Source of the DNA: Microbacterium sp. SCN 70-27
GTDB lineage: Bacteria > Actinomycetota > Actinomycetes > Actinomycetales > Microbacteriaceae
Direction: 5' to 3'
DNA: 64,000 bases
Assembly (NCBI GenBank): GCA_001724425.1
Contig: MEEK01000005.1
Location: forward strand, 62,001-126,000
This document shows, piece after piece, positions 33,156 through 42,067 of the stretch (positions are counted from its first letter, which is position 1; each line of letters starts with the position of its first letter). Both the position numbers and the translations under genes were made by a program. The notes under the pieces are model-generated. The model did no database searches, was not told the DNA's origin, and saw only the letters and a list, made by a program, of their open reading frames with translations.

Positions 33156-34463
33156 ATGTCTCGATCAGATGGGCCGGACCGCCCCGTCCGCGCGGAGACG
33201 ATCGGGGCGCTGTGGCGAGACCGCAACTTCCTCACACTGTGGACGGGACAGGCATTCAGCCAGTTCGGGGCGCAGGTGTTCGAACTCGCGCTCCCGGTGC
33301 TCGCCGTGCTGCTCCTGCATGCGAGCGAGGCGCAGGTCGGCTACCTCACTGCCGCCGCGACGGCGTCGTTCCTCATCGTTGGGCTTCCCGCAGGTGCCTG
33401 GATCGACCGTCTGCGCAAGCGGCGGGTGATGATCGTGGCCGACGGCGTGCGGGCTGTCGCGCTCGGTGCGCTGCCCGTGCTGTACCTGTTCGGCCACCTC
33501 GAGATGTGGCATCTGTACGCCGTCGCCCTGGTCGTCGGCGTCGCGACCGTGTTCTTCGACGTGTCGTACCAGAGCATCGTCCCGTCCCTCGTCCGGGGCG
33601 ACCAGATCGCCGAGGCGAACGGCAAACTCGAGTCGACGAACCAGGTCGCGGGGCTCGCCGGACCCGCCGTCGGCGGTGGCCTCGTGGCTCTCGTCTCGGC
33701 GCCGCTCGCGATCGTGACGACGAGCGCCACGTATGTGATCTCGATGGTCGCGCTGATCTTCACACGCGACCACGAGGTGCTGCGCGACCGGTCCGACCGC
33801 GAACCGCTCCATCGCGAGATCGCGGAGGGACTGCGCTGGGTGTTCGGCAATCCGCTCCTTCGGCGCATCGTCGCGACCACCGGCATCTCGAACCTCTTCT
33901 CGACGATGGCGTTCACGCTGCTGCCGATCTTCTATCTGCGCATCCTCGGCTTCTCCCCCGCGATCATGGGACTGCTGTTCTCGCTCGGCGCCGTCGGGGG
34001 CCTCCTCGGTGCGATCGTGACTCCGCGGCTCACGGCCCGTGTCGGCGAAGCGCGGGCGATCCCGCTGAGCGCGGTCGCGTTCTCCGTCGCGATGCTGCCG
34101 CTGCCGCTGGCCGCTGCCCTCCCCCAGCCGGGCGCCTTCGCGCTGCTCGTGGTCCAGTCGTTCACGATGAGCTTCGCGGTGCTCGTCTACAACATCACCC
34201 AGGTGACGTTCCGTCAGCGCATCACCCCGGGGCGCCTCCTCGGGCGCATGAACGCGTCGATCCGCTTCTGCGTGTGGGGCGTGATGCCCCTCGCCGCCCT
34301 CGCCGCCGGCTGGCTGGGCACGGCCGTCGGCACGATCGCGACGCTGTGGATAGCGGCGGCCGGCGCCGCCCTGTCCGCGCTGCCGGTCGCGCTCGGACCG
34401 TTCTGGCGCCTGCGCGAACTCCCACAGGCGCAGCACACTCCGACCTCCGCGGCAACCTCCTGA
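33156..34463 (+). CDS. MFS transporter (MFS_3/EntS-like exporter)
   Basis: 435 residues with twelve predicted helices. The N-terminal WRDRNFLTLWTGQAFSQFGAQVFELALPVLA and the loop 2-3 motif GAWIDRLRKRRVMIVAD are typical of the EntS/macrolide-efflux branch. It exports a drug or siderophore-like compound. The ATG at 33156 is preferred over the upstream in-frame one, which lies within the operator. Expression is probably released when the divergent ArsR-type repressor binds its ligand. Confidence 0.88.
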   Translation: MSRSDGPDRPVRAETIGALWRDRNFLTLWTGQAFSQFGAQVFELALPVLAVLLLHASEAQVGYLTAAATASFLIVGLPAGAWIDRLRKRRVMIVADGVRAVALGALPVLYLFGHLEMWHLYAVALVVGVATVFFDVSYQSIVPSLVRGDQIAEANGKLESTNQVAGLAGPAVGGGLVALVSAPLAIVTTSATYVISMVALIFTRDHEVLRDRSDREPLHREIAEGLRWVFGNPLLRRIVATTGISNLFSTMAFTLLPIFYLRILGFSPAIMGLLFSLGAVGGLLGAIVTPRLTARVGEARAIPLSAVAFSVAMLPLPLAAALPQPGAFALLVVQSFTMSFAVLVYNITQVTFRQRITPGRLLGRMNASIRFCVWGVMPLAALAAGWLGTAVGTIATLWIAAAGAALSALPVALGPFWRLRELPQAQHTPTSAATS

Positions 34464-34482
34464 TTTCCGGCGTGCGGCGGGC

Positions 34483-34488
34483 TAGCCT
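34483..34488 (+). promoter_or_regulatory. -10 element of the polyketide-quinone operon
   Basis: TAGCCT, six bases before the ATG at 34495, within the 31 bp separating the operon from the MFS gene. Confidence 0.5.
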
Positions 34489-34494
34489 GCGCAG

Positions 34495-35646
34495 ATGAGC
34501 CCTCGCCGCGCCGCCGTCCTCGGGATCGGGACAGCCGTGCCCGATACGCGCCTGTCGCAGAACGACTTGCGCGATCTGTTCGCGGCGCAGCCCGGGATCG
34601 ATCGTCTGACGGCACGGCTCATCCGCGCCGCGTTCGACCACTCCGCGATCGACGGGCGGTACACGGTCCTCCCCGAACTCGCGCGCGGGGCGGATGCCAC
34701 GGATGCCGGCGCCTCGCCCTTCATCGACGAGGAACGGCACCTGCGGCATCCCGCGACGGGCGTGCGCAACGCCGTGTACGCGCGGGCGGCCCCCGCACTG
34801 TTCGCGGCGGCGGCGCGTGCGGCGCTCGACCGGTCGGGTGTCGCCGCGGCGGACATCACGCACGTCGTCACGGCATCCTGCACGGGGTTCTTCGCGCCCG
34901 GGCCGGACTTCCGCCTGGTCCGCGACCTGGGGCTCGCCCCCTCCGTCGCCCGCAGTCACCTGGGGTTCCTCGGGTGCGCCGCAGCCCTTCCGGCACTGCG
35001 CACGGCCGCCGACATCTGCGCCGCCGCCCCCGCCGCGCACGTGCTCGTCGTGTGCGGCGAGCTGTGCAGCATCCATCTGCGCGCCTCGACCGACCCCGAC
35101 CAGATCGTGTCCTCCGCCGTCTTCGCCGACGGCGCCGCCGCGGCGGTCGTGTCGGCGGCGCCGCACGGCGAGGGCCGCCGCCTCGAACTCGATCGCTTCA
35201 CGACCGCGATCACCGACGACGGCGAGAGCGCGATGGGCTGGACGATCGGGGACCACGGTTTCGAGATGACGCTGACCGCCGACGTCCCCCGCATCGTCGG
35301 GCGCGAGGTGCGCGCCGCGCTCGCGCCCCTTCTCGACACGTCCTCCGCCCACGACCTCGCGGATGCCGCGCTGCAGTGGGCGGTGCACCCCGGCGGGCGG
35401 AGCATCCTCGACCGGGTCGAGGAGGCCTGCGGGCTCGACTCCGCGACCCTCGATCACTCGCGCGGCATCCTGCGCGAGTACGGCAACATGTCGTCGGCGA
35501 CGATCCTCTTCATCCTCGAGCGGCTGCTCGCGGACCCCGGCATCGACGACGGGACACCGCTCATCGCCGTCGCCTTCGCCCCGGGCCTCACCGTCGAGGC
35601 GGCACGGATGACGGTCCGCACGGCACCCGCGGACACCCCGGCATGA
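34495..35646 (+). CDS. Type III polyketide synthase (chalcone-synthase-like)
   Basis: A 383-residue ketosynthase homodimer-type enzyme. The full catalytic triad is present: Cys in TASCTGFFAPGPD (about 128), His in AVHPGGRSIL (about 297) and Asn in EYGNMSSATI (about 330). It condenses malonyl-CoA extender units onto an acyl-CoA starter and cyclises the chain to a pyrone, resorcinol or related ring. The N-terminus VLGIGTAVPDTRLSQNDL is family-typical. It heads a four-gene operon whose partners resemble those of quinone-forming type III PKS operons. The stop overlaps the next ATG. Confidence 0.93.
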   Translation: MSPRRAAVLGIGTAVPDTRLSQNDLRDLFAAQPGIDRLTARLIRAAFDHSAIDGRYTVLPELARGADATDAGASPFIDEERHLRHPATGVRNAVYARAAPALFAAAARAALDRSGVAAADITHVVTASCTGFFAPGPDFRLVRDLGLAPSVARSHLGFLGCAAALPALRTAADICAAAPAAHVLVVCGELCSIHLRASTDPDQIVSSAVFADGAAAAVVSAAPHGEGRRLELDRFTTAITDDGESAMGWTIGDHGFEMTLTADVPRIVGREVRAALAPLLDTSSAHDLADAALQWAVHPGGRSILDRVEEACGLDSATLDHSRGILREYGNMSSATILFILERLLADPGIDDGTPLIAVAFAPGLTVEAARMTVRTAPADTPA

Positions 35647-36347
35647 GCGGCTACTCGACGCGCGACGACCGGCTGCGCGAGCTGATGGACGACCCGGACT
35701 GCGACCCCGTGCGGCTGCGGCGCACCCTCGAGCGTTTCCGGATGGTCAACCGGCTGGTCTCGGGGTGGGGCGCCGTGTACCGGAGCCGTATCCGACCCCG
35801 TGCGCGCGCCCATCGGACGCTCTCGATCCTCGACATCGGCTGCGGCGGTGGAGACGTGCTCGGCCGGCTCGTCGCGCTCGCGCGGCGCGACGGCATCGCG
35901 GTGCGGGGTCTCGGCATCGACCCCGATGAGCGCGCGCTCGCCGTCGCACGACGGCGAGAGGAGGGCGGCCTGACCTTCCGGCGCGCGTTCGCCCGCGAGC
36001 TGGTCGCGAACGGCGAGCGGTTCGACGTCGTCCTCTCCAACCACGTGCTGCACCACCTCGACGAGCCCGCTCTTGCGGGCTTCCTCCGCGACTCGGCGGA
36101 CCTCGCCCGGGGTCCCGCGGGCGGGATCGTGCTGCATTCCGACATCGCCCGCTCACGCCGCGCGGCCGTCGCCTACGCCATCGGCATCACGCCGCTCGCC
36201 CCGGGCAGCTTCCTGCGCACCGACGGGCTCCGCTCGATCCGCCGCAGCTGGACCCCCGACGAGCTGACGGCACGACTGCCGGACGGATGGCGGGTGGAAC
36301 GCCCGGCGGCGTTCCGACTGCTCGCGGTGCACGGGGGCACGCCATGA
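35643..36347 (+). CDS. Class I SAM-dependent methyltransferase
   Basis: A 234-residue protein. Motif I LDIGCGGGDVLGRLVALA (about 60-77), an acidic motif II GLGIDPDE, and the post-motif FDVVLSNHVLHHLDE match small-molecule methyltransferases. A helical N-terminus (about 1-55) precedes the Rossmann core. In this operon the substrate is probably the polyketide ring or a hydroxylated product of it. ATGA overlaps occur at both ends. Confidence 0.88.
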   Translation: MSGYSTRDDRLRELMDDPDCDPVRLRRTLERFRMVNRLVSGWGAVYRSRIRPRARAHRTLSILDIGCGGGDVLGRLVALARRDGIAVRGLGIDPDERALAVARRREEGGLTFRRAFARELVANGERFDVVLSNHVLHHLDEPALAGFLRDSADLARGPAGGIVLHSDIARSRRAAVAYAIGITPLAPGSFLRTDGLRSIRRSWTPDELTARLPDGWRVERPAAFRLLAVHGGTP

Positions 36348-37585
36348 GCGGCCTCGCCGACGTCGCGGTCGTGGGCGCGGGGCCTGTGGGTGGGCTCCTC
36401 GCGGCCGAGCTCGCGCGGCGCGGTGTCGCCGCGGTCGGGCTCGAACGGCGTGCCGACGCAGTGCCGCATGGCGGCGCCGGCGACGGCGGGCGGGAGGTGT
36501 CCACGCACGACATCACCGGCGATCGCGCCGACGCCGCCCTCCGATCGCGGGCGGTCGGACTGCATGCCACGGCGCTGGCGGCGATGGAAGCGTCCGGCGC
36601 CACCGACCGACTCCTCGCGGGCGCACGACTCGTGCGCGTCGGCGAGGCGCGCCGCGGCGGGCGCACGCTCGGAGTGGTCCGCTTCGACCGGCTGCATGCC
36701 CGGCATCCCTACGTTGCGACGCTGCCGCAGCCGCGCACCGAGGCGGCGCTGGCACGGACGGCGCAGGTCTGGGGCGCGCCCGCCGTCCGCCATGGCGCGG
36801 CGGTGGCGGCGCTCATCGCGCGCGGCGACAGGGTCGAGGTGCGCCTCGACGACGGAGGGGCCCTGGAGGCGAGGATCGTGGTGGTCGCGGGCGGCATCCG
36901 CGCACGCGGCCTGCTGCCGCTGCCCGCGGTCGCGCGCCCCTACCCCGACCACTACCTCATGACCGACTGCGCCGACACCTCCGACGACGGAGACCGCGCC
37001 GTCGTGCACCTCGACCCGCGCGGAGTGCTCGAGTCCTTCCCGCTGCCGGGCGGGCGCCGCCGCTACGTCGCGTGGATGTCGGCGGGCGAGGGCGACCCCG
37101 CGGCCCGCCTGCGCGAGGCGGTCGCCCAGCGGTCGGGGTCGGATGCCGCCGCGCGCGCCGTCGACGACGCGAGCCCGTTCGGGGTGGCGCGCTCGGGCCT
37201 CACCGCGATGCGTGCGGGCCGTGTGTTCGCGATCGGCGACACGGCACACGAGGTCAGCCCCATCGGCGGGCAGGGGATGAACCTCGGCTTCCTCGATGCC
37301 GTGACCCTCGCGCCGCTGCTGGCCCGCTGGCTGCACGAGGGCGCCGGAGTCCCGCCGCCCGGTCCCCTCCGGGCGGCGCTGGATGCCTGGGAGCGCGCTC
37401 GGCGCACGGCCGCGAGCCGCTCCGGGCGAATCGCGGCCGTCAACACGATGCTCGGGCGGCCGTCGCGCGCCGCCGGCGCCGAGGCCGTCCGGTTCGCTCT
37501 CGCGACGCCGGCGAGGACCGTCCTCGCCCACGCCTACGCGATGGGGTTCGATCCCGCCGCACGCTCGTACCGGGTGCCGCGGTGA
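36344..37585 (+). CDS. FAD-dependent monooxygenase/oxidoreductase
   Basis: A 413-residue flavoprotein of the UbiH/p-hydroxybenzoate hydroxylase group. The dinucleotide loop VVGAGPVGGLLAAELARRG is at about 8-26, the middle region has the expected strand VVVAGGIRARGLLPL, and the second FAD motif is FAIGDTAHEVSPIGGQGMNLG (about 297-317). A ring hydroxylase that would turn a resorcinol or phenol into a quinol/quinone is the natural fit. It has no membrane segments. The GTG of the prenyltransferase overlaps its stop. Confidence 0.88.
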   Translation: MSGLADVAVVGAGPVGGLLAAELARRGVAAVGLERRADAVPHGGAGDGGREVSTHDITGDRADAALRSRAVGLHATALAAMEASGATDRLLAGARLVRVGEARRGGRTLGVVRFDRLHARHPYVATLPQPRTEAALARTAQVWGAPAVRHGAAVAALIARGDRVEVRLDDGGALEARIVVVAGGIRARGLLPLPAVARPYPDHYLMTDCADTSDDGDRAVVHLDPRGVLESFPLPGGRRRYVAWMSAGEGDPAARLREAVAQRSGSDAAARAVDDASPFGVARSGLTAMRAGRVFAIGDTAHEVSPIGGQGMNLGFLDAVTLAPLLARWLHEGAGVPPPGPLRAALDAWERARRTAASRSGRIAAVNTMLGRPSRAAGAEAVRFALATPARTVLAHAYAMGFDPAARSYRVPR

Positions 37586-38442
37586 CCGCCGCGGCGAACC
37601 CCGTCTTCCGCGGCGCAGCGGGTGCGCTGTGGCGCTCCTGCCACCCCGGGCCGACCGTCGTCGTCTCGGTGCTGGCCCTGCTCCTCGGACTGTCCACCGG
37701 ACTAGATGCGGCGCGACTCGCGCTCCTCGTCGGAGCGGTGGGTGCCGGGCAGCTGTCGGTCGGGTGGTCGAACGACGCGATCGACGCGCGCCGCGACACG
37801 GAGGTCGGGCGCCGCGACAAGCCCATCGCCCGCGGCGAGATCACGGCGCGCACGGTCGCGGTCGCCGCGGGGGTGGCGCTGCTCGTGGCGGTATGCCTCT
37901 CGGTGCTCCTCGGGTGGGGCTTCCTCGCGGCGCACACCGCGGCGCTCACCTCGGCGTGGGGCTACAACGCGTGGCTCAAGCGGACGGCGGCATCCGTCGT
38001 CCCGTTCGCCGTGAGTTTCGGGCTCTTTCCGTCGCTCGCGACGCTCGCGGCGGCGGAGCCCTCTTTCGCATCGCCCTGGGCCACGGCAGCGGGCGCCGCG
38101 CTGGGCGTCGCGGTGCACTTCTCGAACGTCCTGCCCGACCTCGACGACGACGCCGCGACCGGCGTCCGCGGCCTGCCGCACCGCCTCGGCGCCCGAACGA
38201 GCGCGATCACCGCATTCGCGGCACTCGCGACAGGCGCGGGCGCGGTGACGGCCGGGGCCGTCGTCGCGGGCGCCGCGTCGCCCGTCACCCTGGTCGGCCT
38301 CCTGGCCGTCCTCGCAATCGGGGCGACGGGCCTCGTCCGCGCGTTGCGGCGCCCCGACCGCACGGTGTTCCGCCTCGTGATGCTGGCCGCGCTCGCGCTC
38401 GTGCTGCTGCTCGCCGCAACCGGCGTGCGCCTCACGACGTGA
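37582..38442 (+). CDS. UbiA-family prenyltransferase
   Basis: 286 residues and about eight helices. Both Mg-diphosphate-binding motifs are visible: NDAIDARRD (NDxxDxxxD, about 63-71) and DLDDDAATG (about 186-194). It attaches a polyprenyl chain to an aromatic acceptor in the membrane. Menaquinone pathway genes (menA partners) are absent here, and the gene is translationally coupled to the type III PKS operon, so the acceptor is most simply the polyketide ring. Confidence 0.9.
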   Translation: MTAAANPVFRGAAGALWRSCHPGPTVVVSVLALLLGLSTGLDAARLALLVGAVGAGQLSVGWSNDAIDARRDTEVGRRDKPIARGEITARTVAVAAGVALLVAVCLSVLLGWGFLAAHTAALTSAWGYNAWLKRTAASVVPFAVSFGLFPSLATLAAAEPSFASPWATAAGAALGVAVHFSNVLPDLDDDAATGVRGLPHRLGARTSAITAFAALATGAGAVTAGAVVAGAASPVTLVGLLAVLAIGATGLVRALRRPDRTVFRLVMLAALALVLLLAATGVRLTT

Positions 38443-38482
38443 GTCCGGCCGTACGTCCGACGGTCGCGGGCGACGCGACGAC

Positions 38483-40702
38483 TCAGTCGTCGAGCAGCTC
38501 GGCCTCGATGACGTCGTCCTCATCGTCGGATGCCGGAGCCTCCGCGACGGGCGCGGCACCTTCGCTCGTCAGCACGAGCGACGATCCGTCGGCGGCGACG
38601 TCGACCTTCACGATGTCGCCGTCGCGCACGCCACCGGAGAGCAGCGCCATCGCGAGACGGTCCTGGATCTCCGACTGGATGAGCCGGCGCAGCGGCCGGG
38701 CCCCGAAGATCGGGTCGTAGCCGCGCTCGGCGAGCCATGCCCGGGCATCCGGGGTGACGGCGAGCGTCAGGCGGCGCTCGTGGAGGCGGCGCTGCAGGGC
38801 ATCCACCGACAGTTCCACGATCTGCGCGAGGTCATCCTCGCTGAGCGCCTGGAACATCACGATGTCGTCGAGGCGGTTGAGGAACTCGGGACGGAACGCG
38901 GTCCGCACGAGCGCCATGACCTGGTCGCGCTTCTCCTGCGTCGACAGCGTCGGATCGATGAGGATCGGCGAACCGAGGTTCGACGTCAGGATCAGGATCG
39001 TGTTCGTGAAGTCGACCGTCCGGCCCTGACCGTCGGTGAGACGGCCGTCGTCGAGCACCTGCAGGAGGATGTCGAAGACCTCCGGGTGCGCCTTCTCGAC
39101 CTCGTCGAGGAGGACGACCGAGTACGGCCGACGGCGCACGGCCTCGGTGAGCTGACCGCCCTGCTCGTAGCCGATGTACCCCGGAGGGGCGCCGACGAGG
39201 CGCGCGACGGAGTGCTTCTCGCCGTACTCACTCATGTCGATGCGGATCATGGCGCGCTCGTCGTCGAAGAGGAACTCCGCGAGGGCCTTCGCGAGCTCGG
39301 TCTTGCCGACACCCGTCGGCCCGAGGAAGAGGAAGGACCCGGTCGGACGGTTCGGGTCGCTGATGCCGGCGCGCGAGCGGCGCACGGCGTCGGAGACCGC
39401 CTTCACGGCATCCTTCTGGCCGATCAGGCGCTTGCCGAGCTCGGCCTCCAGGTGCACGAGCTTCTCGCTCTCGCCCTGCAGCAGCCGCCCGACGGGGATG
39501 CCCGTCCATGCGGCGATCACGGAGGCGATGTCCTCGTCGGTGACCTGCTCGTTGACCATGCGCTTCTCGGTCGTGTTCGCCTCGGCGCGCTCGGCATCGG
39601 CGATCTCCACCTGCAGGCGCTTGATCGTCTCGTACTCGAGCTTCGAGGCGCGCGCGTAGTCGGCCTCACGCAGCGCACGGTCACGGTCGATGACGGCCTG
39701 ATCGAGCTGCTTCTTCAGCTCGCCGACGCGCGTGAGACCGGCGCGCTCCTTCGCCCAGCGGGCCTCGAGGGTCGCGAGCTCGGCCTCCGCGGCATCCATC
39801 TGCTCGCGCAGCTTCGCGCGGCGCTCCTTGGATGCCTCGTCCTTCTCCTTCTTGAGGGCGAGGTCTTCGAGCTTCATGCGGTCGACGCGGCGGCGCAGCT
39901 GGTCGATCTCGACGGGCGACGAGTCGATCTCCATCTTGAGGCGGCTCATCGCCTCGTCGATGAGGTCGATCGCCTTGTCGGGGAGCTGGCGCGACGGGAT
40001 GTAGCGGTTCGACAGGGAGGCCGCGGCCACGAGCGCCGCATCGGCGATCGTCACACCGTGGTGCGCCTCGTACCGGCCCTTGAGCCCGCGCAGGATCGCA
40101 ACGGTGTCCTCGACGGAGGGCTCGCCGACGTACACCTGCTGGAAGCGGCGCTCGAGCGCGGCATCCTTCTCGATGAACTCGCGGTACTCGTCGAGCGTCG
40201 TCGCGCCGATGAGGCGCAGTTCGCCGCGCGCAAGCATGGGCTTCAGCATGTTGGATGCCGCGACGGAGCCTTCGCCGCCGCCCGCGCCCATCAGGACGTG
40301 GAGCTCGTCGATGAAGGTGATGATCCGGCCGTCCGACTCGGTGATCTCCTTGAGGACGCTCTTCAGGCGCTCCTCGAACTGGCCTCGGTACATCGCGCCG
40401 GCGACGAGCGCCGAGATGTCGAGGGAGATGAGCTCCTTGTCCTTGAGGGATTCGGCGACGTCGCCCTCGACGATGCGCTGGGCGAGCCCCTCGACGACGG
40501 CGGTCTTGCCGACGCCGGGTTCGCCGATGAGGACGGGGTTGTTCTTCGTGCGGCGCGTGAGCACCTGGCTGACCCGGCGGATCTCGCTGTCGCGACCGAT
40601 CACGGGGTCGAGCTTGCCCTGCCGGGCGCGGTCGGTGAGGTTGATGCCGAACTGTTCGAGGGGGCTCTGCTCCTCCTGCCCGGGCTGGGGCTGCGCGTTC
40701 AT
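38483..40702 (-). CDS. clpB: ClpB-type disaggregase without the N-terminal domain
   Basis: 739 residues, about 120 shorter than typical ClpB. Present: AAA1 with Walker A GEPGVGKT (about 71-78), a middle coiled coil (about 270-370), AAA2 with GPTGVGKT (about 470-477), and substrate-pore tyrosines in GAMYRGQ and GYIGYEQ. Missing: the N-terminal Clp_N double repeat; the protein opens [19 protein letters not shown] and goes straight to [18 protein letters not shown]. The acidic tail ends [14 protein letters not shown], close to the DnaK tail. SD AGGAGA precedes the ATG. HAIR-controlled (see operator), so part of the HspR regulon; it acts with DnaK-DnaJ-GrpE on aggregates. Confidence 0.92.
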   Translation of the reverse strand: MNAQPQPGQEEQSPLEQFGINLTDRARQGKLDPVIGRDSEIRRVSQVLTRRTKNNPVLIGEPGVGKTAVVEGLAQRIVEGDVAESLKDKELISLDISALVAGAMYRGQFEERLKSVLKEITESDGRIITFIDELHVLMGAGGGEGSVAASNMLKPMLARGELRLIGATTLDEYREFIEKDAALERRFQQVYVGEPSVEDTVAILRGLKGRYEAHHGVTIADAALVAAASLSNRYIPSRQLPDKAIDLIDEAMSRLKMEIDSSPVEIDQLRRRVDRMKLEDLALKKEKDEASKERRAKLREQMDAAEAELATLEARWAKERAGLTRVGELKKQLDQAVIDRDRALREADYARASKLEYETIKRLQVEIADAERAEANTTEKRMVNEQVTDEDIASVIAAWTGIPVGRLLQGESEKLVHLEAELGKRLIGQKDAVKAVSDAVRRSRAGISDPNRPTGSFLFLGPTGVGKTELAKALAEFLFDDERAMIRIDMSEYGEKHSVARLVGAPPGYIGYEQGGQLTEAVRRRPYSVVLLDEVEKAHPEVFDILLQVLDDGRLTDGQGRTVDFTNTILILTSNLGSPILIDPTLSTQEKRDQVMALVRTAFRPEFLNRLDDIVMFQALSEDDLAQIVELSVDALQRRLHERRLTLAVTPDARAWLAERGYDPIFGARPLRRLIQSEIQDRLAMALLSGGVRDGDIVKVDVAADGSSLVLTSEGAAPVAEAPASDDEDDVIEAELLDD

Positions 40703-40724
40703 TCGTTCTCCTGAAAATCTGCGC

Positions 40725-40753
40725 GACTCAAAGTTGAGTCGTCTACGCTCAAG
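40725..40753 (-). promoter_or_regulatory. HAIR operators (HspR binding) upstream of clpB
   Basis: GTTGAGT (40733-40739), a 7-bp spacer, then GCTCAAG (40747-40753) matches the HAIR consensus CTTGAGT-N7-ACTCAAG. A second inverted repeat, GACTCAA-AG-TTGAGTC (40725-40740), shares the middle arm, so three half-sites are stacked. Confidence 0.85.
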
Positions 40754-40780
40754 TTTATCAAAGCGCGATCTCGGCGGCAA
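40752..40780 (-). promoter_or_regulatory. clpB promoter
   Basis: On the minus strand, TTGCCG (40780-40775), a 17-bp spacer and TAAACT (40757-40752). The transcript starts next to or inside the HAIR element and carries a roughly 45-nt leader with an SD. Confidence 0.6.
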
Positions 40781-40804
40781 GACCCCGGACGCCGCGCACG
40801 GCGG

Positions 40805-41791
40805 TCAGGACGCCAGGGCCTCCTGCCCCGCGGACGCCGGACCGGCGCACGTGAAGCGCGCGCGATAGGCCGTCGGGGTGAGCCCCAATGTCCGGGCGAA
40901 GTTCTGCCTCAGCACGGCGGCCGAGCCGAATCCGCAGTCGGCGGCGATCGCGTCGAGGGCCAGGTCGGTCTGTTCGAGCAGGCGCTGCGCGTGGATGATC
41001 CGCTGCCGGCCGAGCCAGGCGGCCGGAGTCGTGCCGTAGTCGGCCTTGAACCGTCGCGCGAACGTGCGCGGCGACATGTGCGCGCGGGCGGCGAGCTGGT
41101 CGACCGACAGATCGAGGGTGAGGTTCTCGAGCATCCAGTCGGTGACGGGGGTGAGCGAGAGCGACGTCGACTCGGGGAGCGGCTTCGCGATGAACTGCGC
41201 CTGCCCGCCGTCGCGCTGGGGAGGAACCACCATCCGGCGCGCGATCGTGTTGGTCATCTCCGCGCCGAGTTCGAGGCGCAGCAGGTGCAGACAGGCATCC
41301 AGCCCCGCCGCCGTCCCCGCGCTCGTGATGATGCGCCCGTCCTGCACGTACAGGACGTTGGGGTCGACGTCGATCTCCGGGTACATCCGGGCCATCGTGT
41401 CGGCATAGCGCCAGTGCGTCGTGGCACGGCGGCCATCGAGCACACCCGCCGCGGCGACGACGAACGACCCGCTGCAGACGGTCAGGACCCAGGCGCCGCG
41501 CGCGACGGCGCGACGCACGACATCTGCGACGCGCGTGTCGACGCTCGCCCACTGCTCGCGGGGAATCGGGGTGATCACGACGAGATCGGCGTCGTCGGCG
41601 AAAGCGAGGTCGTGCTCGACATTGATCGAGAAACCGATGTTGCTCGGAACGACCCCCGGGTCGGGCGCGACGACGCGGAAGTCGAAGGAGGGGATGCCGT
41701 CGTCGGACCGGTCGAGGCCGAACGCCTCGCAGGCCAGACCGAACTCGAACGGGGCGAACCCCGGCTGCACGACACACGCGATGGTCTTCAT
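40805..41791 (-). CDS. GlxA-family (DJ-1/PfpI plus AraC) transcriptional regulator
   Basis: 328 residues: an N-terminal DJ-1/PfpI-like domain (about 1-185), with the nucleophile-elbow position in [14 protein letters not shown], and a C-terminal AraC-type DNA-binding domain (about 225-325; [24 protein letters not shown] and a second helix-turn-helix [21 protein letters not shown]). Such regulators sense small amino or thiol compounds. The start at 41791 (MKTIACVVQ) is preferred over two upstream in-frame ATGs because TATGAT ends seven bases before it and the conserved domain begins there. Confidence 0.85.
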   Translation of the reverse strand: MKTIACVVQPGFAPFEFGLACEAFGLDRSDDGIPSFDFRVVAPDPGVVPSNIGFSINVEHDLAFADDADLVVITPIPREQWASVDTRVADVVRRAVARGAWVLTVCSGSFVVAAAGVLDGRRATTHWRYADTMARMYPEIDVDPNVLYVQDGRIITSAGTAAGLDACLHLLRLELGAEMTNTIARRMVVPPQRDGGQAQFIAKPLPESTSLSLTPVTDWMLENLTLDLSVDQLAARAHMSPRTFARRFKADYGTTPAAWLGRQRIIHAQRLLEQTDLALDAIAADCGFGSAAVLRQNFARTLGLTPTAYRARFTCAGPASAGQEALAS

Positions 41792-41798
41792 GGCAGAA

Positions 41799-41804
41799 AT
41801 CATA
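41799..41804 (-). promoter_or_regulatory. -10 element of the GlxA-type regulator
   Basis: TATGAT on the minus strand, seven bases before the ATG at 41791. Confidence 0.6.
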
Positions 41805-41819
41805 CACACAGCGTCAGTC

Positions 41820-41835
41820 CTGCCACTCGTGGCAG
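41820..41835. promoter_or_regulatory. Palindromic operator between the regulator and a small gene
   Basis: CTGCCAC-TC-GTGGCAG, a perfect 7-bp inverted repeat centred between two divergent leaderless promoters. It is positioned at the -35 of the regulator gene and could control both genes. Confidence 0.6.
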
Positions 41836-41849
41836 AACACATGCGCTCG

Positions 41850-41855
41850 TAGCGT
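41850..41855 (+). promoter_or_regulatory. -10 element of the 38-residue gene
   Basis: TAGCGT, seven bases before the ATG at 41863. Confidence 0.5.
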
Positions 41856-41862
41856 TTCCGCC

Positions 41863-41979
41863 ATGATCCTTCTCATCTTTCTCGGCATCCTCTCCGCCGC
41901 CGGCGTCGCGGTGACGATCCACCACTTGCGCCTCGACGGATACCGCCGGATCCCCACCGACCACAGCCGGCTCCCCTGA
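41863..41979 (+). CDS. 38-residue membrane peptide
   Basis: A small gene with an N-terminal membrane helix (MILLIFLGILSAAGVAVTI, about 1-19) followed by a polar tail containing DGYRRIPTDHSRLP. It has its own leaderless promoter and a shared operator with the divergent GlxA-type regulator. Function unknown; the regulatory arrangement is the best reason to believe it is expressed. Confidence 0.6.
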   Translation: MILLIFLGILSAAGVAVTIHHLRLDGYRRIPTDHSRLP

Positions 41980-42067
41980 ACGACGCTCCGTCGATTCGAG
42001 AAGGGCTTCGGGCACGACGCACCACCCCCGTAGAGTGGGCCGGACATCCCATCGTTGAGGAGCGACC

